From positions 1,240,001 through 1,304,000 of the forward strand of contig NZ_VDZU01000001.1 of NCBI RefSeq assembly GCF_007673525.1: a stretch of 64,000 nucleotides of DNA, written 5' to 3'. Below are positions 43,670-56,023 of the stretch, piece after piece (positions within the stretch are counted from its first letter, which is position 1; each line of letters starts with the position of its first letter). Both the position numbers and the translations under genes were made by a program. The notes below the pieces were generated by a model, which ran no database searches, was not told the DNA's origin, and saw nothing but the letters and a program-made list of their open reading frames with translations. Source of the stretch: Fictibacillus phosphorivorans. Lineage in GTDB: Bacteria > Bacillota > Bacilli > Bacillales > Fictibacillaceae.

Positions 43670-43684
43670 ATGAAAGCGCTTTAA
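43670..43684 (+). promoter_or_regulatory. cre site (CcpA) upstream of ilvE
   Basis: ATGAAAGCGCTTTAA fits WTGNAANCGNWWNCW except for one base (A for C at position 14). It lies about 150 bp upstream of the ilvE start point. In B. subtilis CcpA activates ilv-leu from an upstream cre, so an activating role is plausible. Confidence 0.6.
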
Positions 43685-43750
43685 AAATGTTTACAATGTA
43701 ACGCGTTAAAGCTTCAAAACCTGATGGTCATGGGGATGAAAGCGTGTACA

Positions 43751-43765
43751 AAATAACTGAAAAGT
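43751..43765 (-). promoter_or_regulatory. weak CodY-box candidate upstream of ilvE
   Basis: On the minus strand ACTTTTCAGTTATTT matches 11 of 15 bases of the CodY motif AATTTTCWGAAAATT and lies about 70 bp upstream of the predicted start. CodY repression of branched-chain genes is general in Bacillaceae, but the match alone is weak. Confidence 0.25.
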
Positions 43766-43796
43766 CAGAATTCAGTTAAAAATACAAAATTCGTGG

Positions 43797-43825
43797 TTGA
43801 TTCTTTAATAAGATGGGCGTAATAT
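43797..43825 (+). promoter_or_regulatory. promoter of the ilvE-ilvD unit
   Basis: TTGATT at 43797-43802, 17-bp spacer, TAATAT at 43820-43825, about 70 bp before ilvE. Confidence 0.65.
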
Positions 43826-43894
43826 TGTCAACAATTATTAAAATATTTTTAAAAAATTCAAATAATTCAAATCGACACGTAAAGGAGGATCACG

Positions 43895-44797
43895 ATGCAG
43901 GAGCAATGGGTTTATGTTAATGGTGAGCACGTATTAAAAGATGACGCCAAAGTCTCGGTTTACGATCATGGGTTTTTATATGGAGATGGGGTGTTTGAAG
44001 GTATTCGAGTCTATAACGGAAATGTATATCGACTAGATGAACATCTTCAGCGTTTATACGAATCAGCTCAATCCATTATGCTGACAATTCCACACACTAA
44101 AGAAGAACTAACAGACATCATCGTTCAAACGCTCCAGAAAAACAAATATCGTGATGCTTATATTCGACTAGTAATTTCACGAGGAAAAGGAAATTTAGGA
44201 TTGGACCCTTTTACATGCGGCCAACCGGGAGTCATTGTCATTGCAGAACAGCTTGCACTATTTCCTAAAAAACTTTATGAAACAGGTTTAGAGATCATAA
44301 CAGTGGCAAGCAGAAGAAACCGCCCGGATGTGTTAAGTCCTAAAGTTAAATCGCTAAACTACCTGAACAATATCTTAGTTAAGATCGAGGCTAGCCTTGC
44401 AGGAGTTAGTGAAGCATTGATGCTGAACGATCAAGGGTATGTGGCGGAAGGTTCCGCTGATAATGTGTTCATCATCAAAGGGAATACCATTAAAACGCCT
44501 CCGGGATACTTAGGAGCTCTAGAAGGAATTACTCGAAACGCAATTGTTGAGATCGCACGAGCGCAAGGATACAACATGGTTGAAGAGCCATTCACGAGAC
44601 ATGATGTTTATGTAGCTGATGAAGTATTCTTAACTGGAACTGCAGCTGAAGTTATTGCAGTAGTAAAAGTTGATGGAAGAGTAATCGGAAACGGAGCACC
44701 AGGTGAACATACGAACAAACTTTTAAAATCCTTTAGAGAAAAAGTAGTTGAAGAAGGAGTTAAGGTGTATCCGAACCAAGCCGTTCAAGCTGGATAA
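43895..44797 (+). CDS. ilvE: Branched-chain amino acid aminotransferase
   Basis: PLP enzyme exchanging amino groups between glutamate and the keto acids of Leu, Ile and Val. Fold-type IV (D-amino acid transaminase-like), 300 residues. Conserved DHGFLYGDGVFEGIRVYNG at ~24-42, PLP lysine in VKSLNYLNNILVK (~150-162), EGSADNVFIIKG and the substrate loop LTGTAAEVIAV. AAAGGAGG precedes the ATG. B. subtilis has its aminotransferases elsewhere; here it opens the biosynthetic cluster. Confidence 0.94.
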   Translation: MQEQWVYVNGEHVLKDDAKVSVYDHGFLYGDGVFEGIRVYNGNVYRLDEHLQRLYESAQSIMLTIPHTKEELTDIIVQTLQKNKYRDAYIRLVISRGKGNLGLDPFTCGQPGVIVIAEQLALFPKKLYETGLEIITVASRRNRPDVLSPKVKSLNYLNNILVKIEASLAGVSEALMLNDQGYVAEGSADNVFIIKGNTIKTPPGYLGALEGITRNAIVEIARAQGYNMVEEPFTRHDVYVADEVFLTGTAAEVIAVVKVDGRVIGNGAPGEHTNKLLKSFREKVVEEGVKVYPNQAVQAG

Positions 44798-44821
44798 AAG
44801 AAGTATAGGAGTGTTACAGAT

Positions 44822-46489
44822 ATGCGCAGTAATATGATCAAGCAAGGAATCGATAGAGCCCCGCACAGAAGTCTTCTCCACGCAGCGGGAGTTGCACCAG
44901 AGGATATGGATAAACCTTTTATCGGTGTTTGTAATTCCTATGTTGATATTATTCCGGGGCATATGCATCTAAACAAAGTAGGTGAATGGGTAAAAGAAGC
45001 CATTAGAGAAGCTGGTGGAATTCCGTTCGAGTTTAATACGATCGGCGTAGATGATGGAATTGCGATGGGTCATATTGGTATGAGGTATTCGCTTCCGAGT
45101 CGAGAAGTCATCGCAGATGCAGCAGAAACGGTTATTAACGCCCATTGGTTCGACGGTGTGTTCTACATACCTAACTGTGACAAGATTACCCCTGGTATGT
45201 TAATGGCAGCTGTAAGGACGAATGTTCCTGCAGTATTTGTTTCAGGTGGCCCGATGGAAGCCGGAAAGTCTATGGCCGGAAAATCTCTCTCCCTTGCCTC
45301 GGTATTTGAAGGAGTAGGTTCTCACTTAGCTGGAAAGATGACGAGAGAAGAACTATTAGAACTTGAAACGAGTGCTTGCCCGACTTGTGGATCATGCTCA
45401 GGGATGTTTACAGCCAACAGCATGAATTCCATCATGGAGATGCTAGGAATTACACTGCCGGGTAACGGAACGATCGTTGCTACCTCAGACGAAAGAAGAG
45501 AACTGATCAAAGAGGCTGCAACGTCACTTATGGATCTAGTGAAAAACAATATAAAACCTAGAGATATTATAACGAAAGAAGCGATTGATGACGCCTTTGC
45601 CTTGGACATGGCGATGGGCGGCTCAACGAATACCGTACTTCATATGCTTGCCATCGCAAATGAAGCTGAGATTGATTATGACTTATCATCAATCAACGAG
45701 ATCGCAGAACGCATTCCATATTTATCGAAGATTAGTCCAGCTTCGGATTATTCTATGCAGGATGTTCACAGAGCCGGCGGTGTCAGTGCGATCATCAATG
45801 AACTCTGTAGAATGGAAGGTGCCATCCATAACGATCGGTTAACGATAAGTGGAGAAACGTTAGAGCACCGAGTCCGGCATGCGGAAATTTTAGATGATGA
45901 TGTTATTCGTAGAAAAGATAACGCATATTCACCAGTAGGCGGTTTATCTATACTTTATGGAAACATTGCACCAGATGGCTGTGTGATCAAAGTAGGTGCA
46001 GTTGATCCTTCAATAAAAACATTTCAAGGCGAGGCTATCGTCTATGAATCTCAAGAAGAAGCGATCCAAGGCATCAATAATGGTGAAGTAAGAGAAGGGC
46101 ATGTCGTTGTCATTCGATATGAAGGACCGAAGGGTGGACCAGGTATGCCGGAGATGCTCTCTCCAACTTCAGCTATCGCTGGAAGAGGATTGAGTACGAA
46201 AGTAGCACTAATTACGGATGGCAGATTCTCTGGTGCGTCTCGAGGTATCTCGATCGGTCATATCTCGCCAGAAGCGGCACAAGGAGGACCGATCGCGTTC
46301 GTAAACAATGGTGATCCAATCTTAATTGATCTAGTAAATAGAACGATTCACGTATTATTAACAGAAGAAGACTTAAAAGAACGAAAAGAAGGCTGGGTGA
46401 AACCCGAACCGAAGATCAAAAAAGGTTACCTCGCACGCTATGCGGCGCTCGTAACTTCAGCTAATACTGGAGGAATATTAAAAATTTAA
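44822..46489 (+). CDS. ilvD: Dihydroxy-acid dehydratase
   Basis: Third common step of Ile and Val synthesis, forming the 2-keto acids. 555 residues, Fe-S enzyme with Cys ligands in [24 protein letters not shown] and [38 protein letters not shown] near the C-terminus. It follows ilvE by 24 bp with GTATAGGAGTG as its binding site. A T-box leader starts a few bases after its stop. Confidence 0.96.
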   Translation: MRSNMIKQGIDRAPHRSLLHAAGVAPEDMDKPFIGVCNSYVDIIPGHMHLNKVGEWVKEAIREAGGIPFEFNTIGVDDGIAMGHIGMRYSLPSREVIADAAETVINAHWFDGVFYIPNCDKITPGMLMAAVRTNVPAVFVSGGPMEAGKSMAGKSLSLASVFEGVGSHLAGKMTREELLELETSACPTCGSCSGMFTANSMNSIMEMLGITLPGNGTIVATSDERRELIKEAATSLMDLVKNNIKPRDIITKEAIDDAFALDMAMGGSTNTVLHMLAIANEAEIDYDLSSINEIAERIPYLSKISPASDYSMQDVHRAGGVSAIINELCRMEGAIHNDRLTISGETLEHRVRHAEILDDDVIRRKDNAYSPVGGLSILYGNIAPDGCVIKVGAVDPSIKTFQGEAIVYESQEEAIQGINNGEVREGHVVVIRYEGPKGGPGMPEMLSPTSAIAGRGLSTKVALITDGRFSGASRGISIGHISPEAAQGGPIAFVNNGDPILIDLVNRTIHVLLTEEDLKERKEGWVKPEPKIKKGYLARYAALVTSANTGGILKI

Positions 46490-46502
46490 AACAATAAAAC
46501 GA

Positions 46503-46798
46503 TGACGGAGAACAATGGTAGATGTGGGATAAACAGAGAGCCGGTGGTCGCTGTGAACCGGTTATTCCTAATACCAGGACATCCCTCCTGAGTGTCCTTT
46601 TGAACGTTTCTTAGTAGGAAGGGCCAAGCGATAATACCATTTTTTATCGCTTGTTATCAAATGACGAATATTTCGTCTTGAGGCATTTCTTGTGTAAATG
46701 AGCAAGAAATGTGAATAAGGGTGGTACCGTGGAAAAGTGAACTTTTTCACCCCTTTGGATAGGATTAACCTGTCCATTTGGGTGGAGAAGTTTTTTTA
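46503..46798 (+). promoter_or_regulatory. T-box leader before ilvB, specifier ATC (Ile) likely
   Basis: T-box GGGTGGTACCGTGG at 46719-46732; terminator AACTTTTTCACCC (46740-46752) with GGGTGGAGAAGTT (46780-46792) and T-run, with an inner GGATAGG/CCTGTCC hairpin. Stem I distal helix GCCGGT/ACCGGT lies around 46541-46565. Aligning with the pheS leader on the shared CTCCTGAGT puts ATC (46581-46583) where pheS has TTC, so isoleucine is the likely effector. It lies inside the ilv cluster, 13 bp after ilvD. Confidence 0.9.
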
Positions 46799-46921
46799 TT
46801 GTTTTTTTAGACGTTGTTGCCCTTTGGTTATTTCTCATCACATCAACTCTTTCAAGAGCAACAACTGATGCCCCAATAGTCTTTTACCAAATAAAGGTTC
46901 GAAGTTAAAGGAGGAATGAAA

Positions 46922-48640
46922 ATGAAGGCCAGTTGGGTGGCTGAGAAAAAATCAGTCGAAACTTCATTAGTCTCTGGTGCTGAACTATTTATTCAAGGGT
47001 TGCAGAATGAGAAAGTTGAAGTTCTGTTTGGTTATCCCGGAGGAGCTGTACTTCCAATCTATGATGCCCTCTACAAATCAGAGATGAAACATGTTCTAAC
47101 GAGGCATGAACAAGGAGCGATTCATGCTGCGCAAGGTTATGCAAGAGTAACAGGAAAACCAGGCGTGGTGTTAGCGACTTCAGGGCCAGGTGCAACCAAC
47201 CTTGTTACAGGTATCGCAGATGCGATGATTGATTCTATTCCTCTTGTTATCTTCACGGGTCAGGTAGCAACGACAGTGATTGGAACGGATGCTTTCCAAG
47301 AAGCGGACATCGTCGGGATCACAATGCCGATCACGAAACATAATTATCAAGTCCAACGAGCGGAAGACCTGCCGAGAATTATGAAAGAAGCCTTTCATAT
47401 AGCGAACACCGGAAGAAAAGGCCCGGTTTTAATCGATATACCGAAAGATGTTGCCGTTAAAAGAGCGGAAGTTAAAGAAGTTGAGGGTATTCACCTTCCA
47501 GGTTACCAGCCGACGTTAAAACCTAATATTCTTCAAGTAAAAAGGTTGAACGAAGCGCTGTTACAGGCTAAAAGACCTGTCCTCTTAACAGGTGCAGGGG
47601 TACTGGCGGCAAGTGCTGAAAAAGAGTTAGTCGCGTTCGCGGAATATCACCAGATACCGGTTGCTCAAACCCTTTTAGGCCTTGGTGGATTTCCTGCTGA
47701 ACATCCGCTTTGTTTAGGGATGGCAGGAATGCATGGAACATACGCAAGCAACATGGCACTTTATGACTGCGATCTTTTAATTGGCATTGGAGCTAGGTTT
47801 GATGACAGATTGACTGGTAATCTTGATCATTTTGCTAAAAAAGCAGTGGTGGCACATATCGATATTGATCCAGCTGAGATCGGAAAAAATGTTCCAACTG
47901 AAATTCCTATCGTGGGGTGTGCGAAAGAAACGCTTTCAGCATTAAACCAGACAAGAGGCGATAAAGGAGACTATAACGAATGGGTAATCCAACTCACGAA
48001 GCACAAGACTGAATTTCCTCTTACGTATAAGACAGATGAATCAGAATTGAAACCACAAAAGTTAATGCAGATTCTTCATGATGTTACGAATGGAGAGGCC
48101 ATTGTTTCAACTGATGTTGGCCAGCATCAGATGTGGGCGGCACAATACTATACGTTTTTAGAATCGAACAGATGGATAACGTCTGGAGGACTTGGAACGA
48201 TGGGATTCGGATTTCCTGCAGCGATCGGAGCGAAAGTTGGAAAGCCGGAGCTACCGGTAATAGCAGTTGTTGGAGATGGCGGGTTTCAGATGACGCTTCA
48301 AGAACTCGGAGTTCTCCAAGATTGGGAGCTTCCAGTCATCGTAGTTATTGTGAACAATAAATCACTTGGGATGGTTAGACAATGGCAGGAAATATTTTAT
48401 GAAAAACGATTCTCGCACTCTTTGCTTGATATCCAACCTGACTTTATCAAGCTAGCTTCAGCCTACGGAATTGATGGAAAACGAGCTGAAACAGAAAGTG
48501 ATGTAAGAGAAGCTCTGACACTAGCTCTTGCGTCCAAAAAACCATTTGTTCTCGATTGTGTTGTTACAGCTGATGAGAATGTTTATCCGATGATCGCTCC
48601 AGGAAAAGGACTACATGAAATGATTGGAGTGAGAGGATGA
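46922..48640 (+). CDS. ilvB: Acetolactate synthase large subunit
   Basis: TPP enzyme making acetolactate or acetohydroxybutyrate, first common step to branched-chain amino acids. 572 residues: N-terminal Pyr domain ([38 protein letters not shown]), central FAD domain, C-terminal TPP domain with [37 protein letters not shown] ends at 46914; ATG 46922 (7 bases away) is preferred to ATG 46916. The stop overlaps ilvN by 4 bp (ATGA). Confidence 0.96.
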   Translation: MKASWVAEKKSVETSLVSGAELFIQGLQNEKVEVLFGYPGGAVLPIYDALYKSEMKHVLTRHEQGAIHAAQGYARVTGKPGVVLATSGPGATNLVTGIADAMIDSIPLVIFTGQVATTVIGTDAFQEADIVGITMPITKHNYQVQRAEDLPRIMKEAFHIANTGRKGPVLIDIPKDVAVKRAEVKEVEGIHLPGYQPTLKPNILQVKRLNEALLQAKRPVLLTGAGVLAASAEKELVAFAEYHQIPVAQTLLGLGGFPAEHPLCLGMAGMHGTYASNMALYDCDLLIGIGARFDDRLTGNLDHFAKKAVVAHIDIDPAEIGKNVPTEIPIVGCAKETLSALNQTRGDKGDYNEWVIQLTKHKTEFPLTYKTDESELKPQKLMQILHDVTNGEAIVSTDVGQHQMWAAQYYTFLESNRWITSGGLGTMGFGFPAAIGAKVGKPELPVIAVVGDGGFQMTLQELGVLQDWELPVIVVIVNNKSLGMVRQWQEIFYEKRFSHSLLDIQPDFIKLASAYGIDGKRAETESDVREALTLALASKKPFVLDCVVTADENVYPMIAPGKGLHEMIGVRG

Positions 48641-49155
48641 GACGGATCATTTCAGCGACGGTTCTAAACGAAAGTGGAGTATTGAATCGTTTGACCGGAT
48701 TGCTGACAAAACGCCAGTTCAACATAGAGAACATTACCGTTGGACATACAGAGGATCCAGCCGTTTCAAAAGTAACACTAACGGTTTGGGTTGAAGATGA
48801 TCGTAAAGCAGAACAACTTGTAAAACAGCTTCATAAGCAGATTAATATTTTGAAAGTTCGTGATCTGACAAACATGGCTCTTGTCTCTAGAGAACTTGCG
48901 CTCATCAAAGTTCTCACAACGCCTGATACACGCAGCGAGATCAAAATGCTGATCGAGCCGTTTCGAGCGACCGTCCTTGATGTTTCACTCGAAAACGTAA
49001 CGCTTGAAGTGACGGGAGACGGTGAAAAGATCGATGCGTTGATCGAACTGCTCCGTCCATATGGAATCAAAGAGATTTCAAGGACAGGTGTTACAGCCAT
49101 ACCTCGCGGAACACAAAAGAAAGTACTTGAGCTTCACCCCTATTCTATTATGTAA
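48637..49155 (+). CDS. ilvN: Acetolactate synthase small (regulatory) subunit
   Basis: Feedback-regulatory subunit of acetolactate synthase. 172 residues: N-terminal ACT domain ([32 protein letters not shown], residues ~4-35) and the C-terminal ALS_ss_C domain (from ~80). Binds valine in other bacteria. Four-base overlap with ilvB implies coupled translation and matched subunit ratio. Confidence 0.95.
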   Translation: MRRIISATVLNESGVLNRLTGLLTKRQFNIENITVGHTEDPAVSKVTLTVWVEDDRKAEQLVKQLHKQINILKVRDLTNMALVSRELALIKVLTTPDTRSEIKMLIEPFRATVLDVSLENVTLEVTGDGEKIDALIELLRPYGIKEISRTGVTAIPRGTQKKVLELHPYSIM

Positions 49156-51724
<2,569 letters not shown>

Positions 51725-51742
51725 ATTTAGGAGGGATGTTAG

Positions 51743-52837
51743 ATGAAAAAGAGAATAGCAGTTTTGCCAGGAGACGGGATCGGTCCAGAAGTGATCAAAG
51801 GTGCTCTGCAAGTGTTAGACGGGGTAGCAACTCGGTTTGGTCATGAATTTGAGACGATTGAACAAGTATTTGGAGGTGCTGCTATTGACCAGGAAGGTAC
51901 TCCTCTCCCAGATTCCACACTTAAAACTTGCAATGACAGTGATGCTGTTCTGCTAGGCGCGGTTGGTGGCCCAAAATGGGATCAAGGGAAGGTTCGGCCT
52001 GAACAAGGGTTACTCGCTTTACGAAAAGCGATGAACGTGTTTGCGAACGTAAGACCTGTACACGTTTATCCTGGTCTTGAACATCTATCACCTCTTAAAT
52101 CGAATAAGGTAAAAGGTGCTGACTTTGTATTTGTTCGTGAACTGACCGGTGGTATTTATTTTTCAGAGCCGAAAGAACGGAATGAGAAACGTGCGGTAGA
52201 TACATTGTCATATACGCGAGAGGAGATAACGAGAATCGTTGAAAAAGCATATGAGTTAGCTTCTTCTCGCAGAAGAAAAGTAACATCAGTTGATAAAGCA
52301 AACGTTCTTGAAACGAGCAAATTGTGGAGAGAAGTCGTAGAGGAAGTAGCTAAAAAGTATCCAAACATCGAAACAGAACACTTGCTGGTAGATTATGCTG
52401 CCATGAGGATGATCAGTAATCCTACGAGTTTTGATGTGGTTGTTACTGAAAATATGTTTGGAGATATTTTGTCTGACGAAGCTTCTGTTCTTATAGGCTC
52501 GCTAGGAATGATGCCTTCAGCTTCTCTTGGTGAAAACGGTCCTGGTCTATATGAGCCTATTCATGGATCAGCACCTGATATCGCTGGAAGCGGTAAAGCA
52601 AATCCAATCGGTACGATTCTTAGTGTAGCGATGATGCTTCGGCATTCGTTCCAACTTGAAAAAGAAGCCGAAGCTGTAGAACTTGCCGTTTTCGAAACCC
52701 TGCAGGCAGGTTATCGTACAGGAGATATTTATGGAGATAGTGGTACTTTAGTATCTACGAAAGAAATGGTCAATCAAATTCATTTTAGAATGTTGGAAGA
52801 TTCAACAAGTGCAACTCTTCTAGAGGTTTATGTGTAG
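51743..52837 (+). CDS. leuB: 3-isopropylmalate dehydrogenase
   Basis: NAD-dependent oxidative decarboxylation of 3-isopropylmalate. 364 residues, isocitrate/isopropylmalate dehydrogenase fold: IAVLPGDGIGPEVIKGALQVL at the start, LLALRKAMNVFANVRPV, RELTGGIYFSEPKE, and the metal/NAD stretch FGDILSDEASVLIGSLGMMPSAS followed by EPIHGSAPDIAGSGKANP. AGGAGG precedes the ATG. 18 bp after leuA. Confidence 0.97.
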   Translation: MKKRIAVLPGDGIGPEVIKGALQVLDGVATRFGHEFETIEQVFGGAAIDQEGTPLPDSTLKTCNDSDAVLLGAVGGPKWDQGKVRPEQGLLALRKAMNVFANVRPVHVYPGLEHLSPLKSNKVKGADFVFVRELTGGIYFSEPKERNEKRAVDTLSYTREEITRIVEKAYELASSRRRKVTSVDKANVLETSKLWREVVEEVAKKYPNIETEHLLVDYAAMRMISNPTSFDVVVTENMFGDILSDEASVLIGSLGMMPSASLGENGPGLYEPIHGSAPDIAGSGKANPIGTILSVAMMLRHSFQLEKEAEAVELAVFETLQAGYRTGDIYGDSGTLVSTKEMVNQIHFRMLEDSTSATLLEVYV

Positions 52838-52851
52838 GGAGGTAGATTTCG

Positions 52852-54288
52852 GTGAGTAAAACAATAATAGATAAACTTTGGGATCGCCATATTGTCGTAG
52901 AAGAGGAAAATAAACCAGACCTGCTCTACATTGATCTGCACCTCATTCATGAAGTGACATCCCCTCAAGCGTTTGCCGGTTTAAGAGAAAAAAATAGAAC
53001 CGTCAGAAGGCCGGATCTTTGTTTTGCCACGATGGACCATAACATTCCGACGGTCGACCGGTTCAATATAAAAGACGAAACGTCACGTTTGCAAGTTCAA
53101 ACGCTTGAAAAAAACTGCGAGGAATTCGGTATCCAACTTGAGGGATTAAACTCCGAACAACAAGGAATCGTTCACGTTATTGGACCGGAACTTGGGTTAA
53201 CACTGCCAGGAAAAACAATCGTCTGTGGAGATAGTCACACCTCCACGCATGGTGCTTTTGGTGCTCTCTCTTTTGGGATCGGAACAAGCGAGGTTGAACA
53301 CGTTCTTGCTACACAAACGCTGTGGCAGAATAAACCAAAACAGATGAACGTTAAGATTGAAGGTGAGTTAGGATTTGGTGTTACAGCGAAAGACGTCATC
53401 TTATGGTTTATAGCGAAATATGGAACGAATGTCGGTACAGGTTATATTATTGAGTTTTCTGGTAGCACGGTTAGAAATTTTTCGATGGAAGAACGAATGA
53501 CGCTTTGTAATATGTCGATAGAGGCAGGAGCGAAAGCATCGGTTGTTTCACCTGATGAAGTTACTTTCTCATATATATCAGGTAAGCGCTATGCTCCAAA
53601 GAATCAAGAATTTCTGGAAAGTTGTAAGAGATGGAGTGAGCTTGCGAGTGATGAGAATGCTAGGTTTGATCAAAGGATCGAGATTGATGCTTCAGAGATT
53701 GAACCAATGGTCACGTGGGGAACGACGCCATCCATGTGTTTGCCGATCAGCGGAATGATTCCTGCAGAGGAAAACTCTTCTTCTATAGAAGAGAAACAAT
53801 CGTTACGAAATGCTCTCCATTACATGGGCTTTAGAGGACATGAACAGATAGAAGATATCTCTGTACAGCATGTGTTTATTGGATCTTGTACGAATTCAAG
53901 ACTAAGTGACCTTATTCAAGCTTCTAAAGTTGTTGAAGGCAGAAAAGTACATCCAGAAGTTCGGGCGATCGTAGTTCCAGGTTCACAAACTGTAAAAAAA
54001 GAAGCAGAGATCCTAGGATTGCATCAGATTTTTTTAGATGCAGGGTTCGAATGGCGTGAGTCGGGATGTTCGATGTGTTTAGGTATGAATGATGACATCG
54101 TTCCAGAGGGGGAAAGATGTGCTTCTACCTCAAACCGTAACTTTGCTGGCAGACAAGGAAAAGGTGCAAGAACACACCTTGTAAGTCCGATCATGGCAGC
54201 AGCAGCAGCTTTGAAAGGAAAATTCACTGATGTTCGTTCTATACTTCCTAAAACAGAACAGGAGGTAGATCATTATGCCGGGGTTTAA
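52852..54288 (+). CDS. leuC: 3-isopropylmalate dehydratase large subunit
   Basis: Aconitase-family [4Fe-4S] subunit that with LeuD isomerises 2- to 3-isopropylmalate. 478 residues. [25 protein letters not shown] at ~126-150; cluster cysteines in [13 protein letters not shown] and [13 protein letters not shown] start with GGGAGGT upstream. Overlaps leuD by 14 bp. Confidence 0.96.
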   Translation: MSKTIIDKLWDRHIVVEEENKPDLLYIDLHLIHEVTSPQAFAGLREKNRTVRRPDLCFATMDHNIPTVDRFNIKDETSRLQVQTLEKNCEEFGIQLEGLNSEQQGIVHVIGPELGLTLPGKTIVCGDSHTSTHGAFGALSFGIGTSEVEHVLATQTLWQNKPKQMNVKIEGELGFGVTAKDVILWFIAKYGTNVGTGYIIEFSGSTVRNFSMEERMTLCNMSIEAGAKASVVSPDEVTFSYISGKRYAPKNQEFLESCKRWSELASDENARFDQRIEIDASEIEPMVTWGTTPSMCLPISGMIPAEENSSSIEEKQSLRNALHYMGFRGHEQIEDISVQHVFIGSCTNSRLSDLIQASKVVEGRKVHPEVRAIVVPGSQTVKKEAEILGLHQIFLDAGFEWRESGCSMCLGMNDDIVPEGERCASTSNRNFAGRQGKGARTHLVSPIMAAAAALKGKFTDVRSILPKTEQEVDHYAGV

Positions 54289-54868
54289 AACACATTCAGG
54301 CAGTGCTGCAGTTCTAGACAGAAATCATGTTGACACAGATCAGATCATTCCGAAGCAATTTTTAAAAAAAATTGATAAAGCAGGTTACGGTGAGTATTTG
54401 TTCTTTGATTGGAGATACCACTCTGATGGTACAGAAAATAAAGATTTTGAGCTTAACTCGAAAGAAACAAAAGAAGCTACCATATTAGTTACAGGAAAAA
54501 ACTTTGGTTGTGGGTCTTCAAGAGAGCACGCGCCTTGGGCATTGAAGGATTATGGCTTCCAAGTAATCATCGCTGAAAGCTTTGCGGACATCTTCTTTAA
54601 CAACTGTGTGAAAAACGGCATCTTGCCGATTCGGCTTTCGAAAGGTGAGATTCAAAACTTACAGAGTGAAAACTCTGAAACCCTCATACGAACGTTAAGA
54701 GTAGACCTTGAAAAACAACTTGTAGAAAGCGAAACGGGAGAGGTATTTCACTTTGAATTTGATCCGTACTGGAAAAAGATGCTCCTTAACGGATGGGACG
54801 AAATTTCAGTAACCCTTCAACAAGAAGCTCTTATAAAAAAATATGAAGATGAAAGGATTGTGAACTGA
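54275..54868 (+). CDS. leuD: 3-isopropylmalate dehydratase small subunit
   Basis: Swivelling substrate-specificity subunit of isopropylmalate isomerase. 197 residues. [14 protein letters not shown] at ~20-33 and [36 protein letters not shown] at ~75-110 are the family signatures. ACAGGAGGT precedes ATG 54275 inside the end of leuC. Confidence 0.96.
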   Translation: MPGFKTHSGSAAVLDRNHVDTDQIIPKQFLKKIDKAGYGEYLFFDWRYHSDGTENKDFELNSKETKEATILVTGKNFGCGSSREHAPWALKDYGFQVIIAESFADIFFNNCVKNGILPIRLSKGEIQNLQSENSETLIRTLRVDLEKQLVESETGEVFHFEFDPYWKKMLLNGWDEISVTLQQEALIKKYEDERIVN

Positions 54869-54911
54869 CAATGGGGATTTAACAATCACAGCGGAACGTT
54901 TATTTCACGCA

Positions 54912-55865
54912 TTGGAGGAAGTCTCAAAAATCGCACACCGTACGCCACTTAAACAATCATCAACTCTTAACAAGTGGACGGGTGGAAAGGTGTATATGAA
55001 GCTGGAGAACCTACAGAAGACCGGTTCGTTCAAATTGCGAGGAGCTTATTACAAAGTTTCCACGTTAAACGATCTAGACGGTGCAAGAGGTGTCATCGCT
55101 GCATCAGCAGGAAACCATGCACAAGGTTTGGCGCTTTCGTGTTCACTGCGTGGAATAAATTCTAAGATCTTCATGCCGGAAAATGCACCGCTTTCCAAGA
55201 TCGATGCAGTAAGATCGTATGGAGCAGATATTGTTTTAGAAGGTGACAATTATCAAGCGGCTTATGAAGCAGCAAAAAGAGAAGAAGAAAAAAGCGGAGG
55301 AGTGTTTGTTCACCCTTTCGACGATTACGATGTGATCGCTGGACAAAGTACCGTTGCTCTCGAGATGCTTCAGCAAAAACCTGAATTAAAAACGATTGTT
55401 GTACCTGTAGGGGGCGGAGGTCTATTGGCTGGAATCGCATTAGCGGTTAAGTCGATCAGACCTGATGTCCGAGTAGTGGGCGTGCAATCGGCGAATGCTA
55501 GTGCGGTCTATCAAGCCTTCACAGGTACCACAAGAAAAACGTTAACTCGCTGTACATCGATCGCAGATGGAATCGCGGTTGTTAAGCCCGGAGAGATCAC
55601 CGTTCCTGTGATATCAAAATATGTGGATGAGATGGTCACTGTGACCGAGGAACAAATCGCATACGCGATGATGTTTATGCTTGAGCGGGAAAAGGTGGTC
55701 GTAGAGGGAGCTGGAGCCGCCAGTTTAGCGGCAGTGATGTTCCATAGCCGTCTTGCGTTGGACCAGAAAGTAGGCCTTATCATTAGTGGTGGTAATGTAG
55801 ATCCCGTTAAATGGTCATTATATAAAGGAATGGCTGATAAGGTGAACTTAAAAAGAATTAGTTAA
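54912..55865 (+). CDS. ilvA: Threonine dehydratase, short form; start region abnormal
   Basis: PLP enzyme deaminating threonine to 2-ketobutyrate, feeding isoleucine synthesis. PLP lysine in KTGSFKLRGAYYK, ASAGNHAQGLALSCS, glycine loop VPVGGGGLLAGIALAV and ISGGNVDPVKW. About 317 residues and no C-terminal ACT-type regulatory domain, unlike B. subtilis IlvA (~420). TTG 54912 is the first usual start codon in frame, but it has no ribosome binding site. The coding frame continues upstream to a TGA at 54861 as LTITAERLFHALEEVSKIAHRTP, which looks like the true N-terminus. ATG 54871 would fit if GGGG at 54873-54876 had one more G. So either a frameshift/sequence error or a non-standard start. Confidence 0.8.
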   Translation: MEEVSKIAHRTPLKQSSTLNKWTGGKVYMKLENLQKTGSFKLRGAYYKVSTLNDLDGARGVIAASAGNHAQGLALSCSLRGINSKIFMPENAPLSKIDAVRSYGADIVLEGDNYQAAYEAAKREEEKSGGVFVHPFDDYDVIAGQSTVALEMLQQKPELKTIVVPVGGGGLLAGIALAVKSIRPDVRVVGVQSANASAVYQAFTGTTRKTLTRCTSIADGIAVVKPGEITVPVISKYVDEMVTVTEEQIAYAMMFMLEREKVVVEGAGAASLAAVMFHSRLALDQKVGLIISGGNVDPVKWSLYKGMADKVNLKRIS

Positions 55866-55873
55866 TAATTGGG

Positions 55874-55911
55874 CTTGCTCAGAAGGCGAAACTTTTGAGT
55901 AAGTTTTTTTT
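55874..55911 (+). terminator. terminator of the ilv-leu cluster
   Basis: CTTGCTCAGAAG pairs with CTTTTGAGTAAG (two wobbles), loop GCGAAA, then eight Ts. Confidence 0.9.
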
Positions 55912-56023
55912 GTGTAAAGAACATAGGTTAAAGAAATCAGGGTTTTAACTTCCTAGTTACCTTGAGTTCATCTGGCGAACCTGCTATTCTTTAGTCAAAC
56001 ATTAATGGAAGCGGAGAGTTGTG

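Noticed and set aside
54871..54882. ATG 54871 as the ilvA start
   Set aside because: It reads ATG-GGG-ATT-TAA and stops after three codons; only usable with one extra base.
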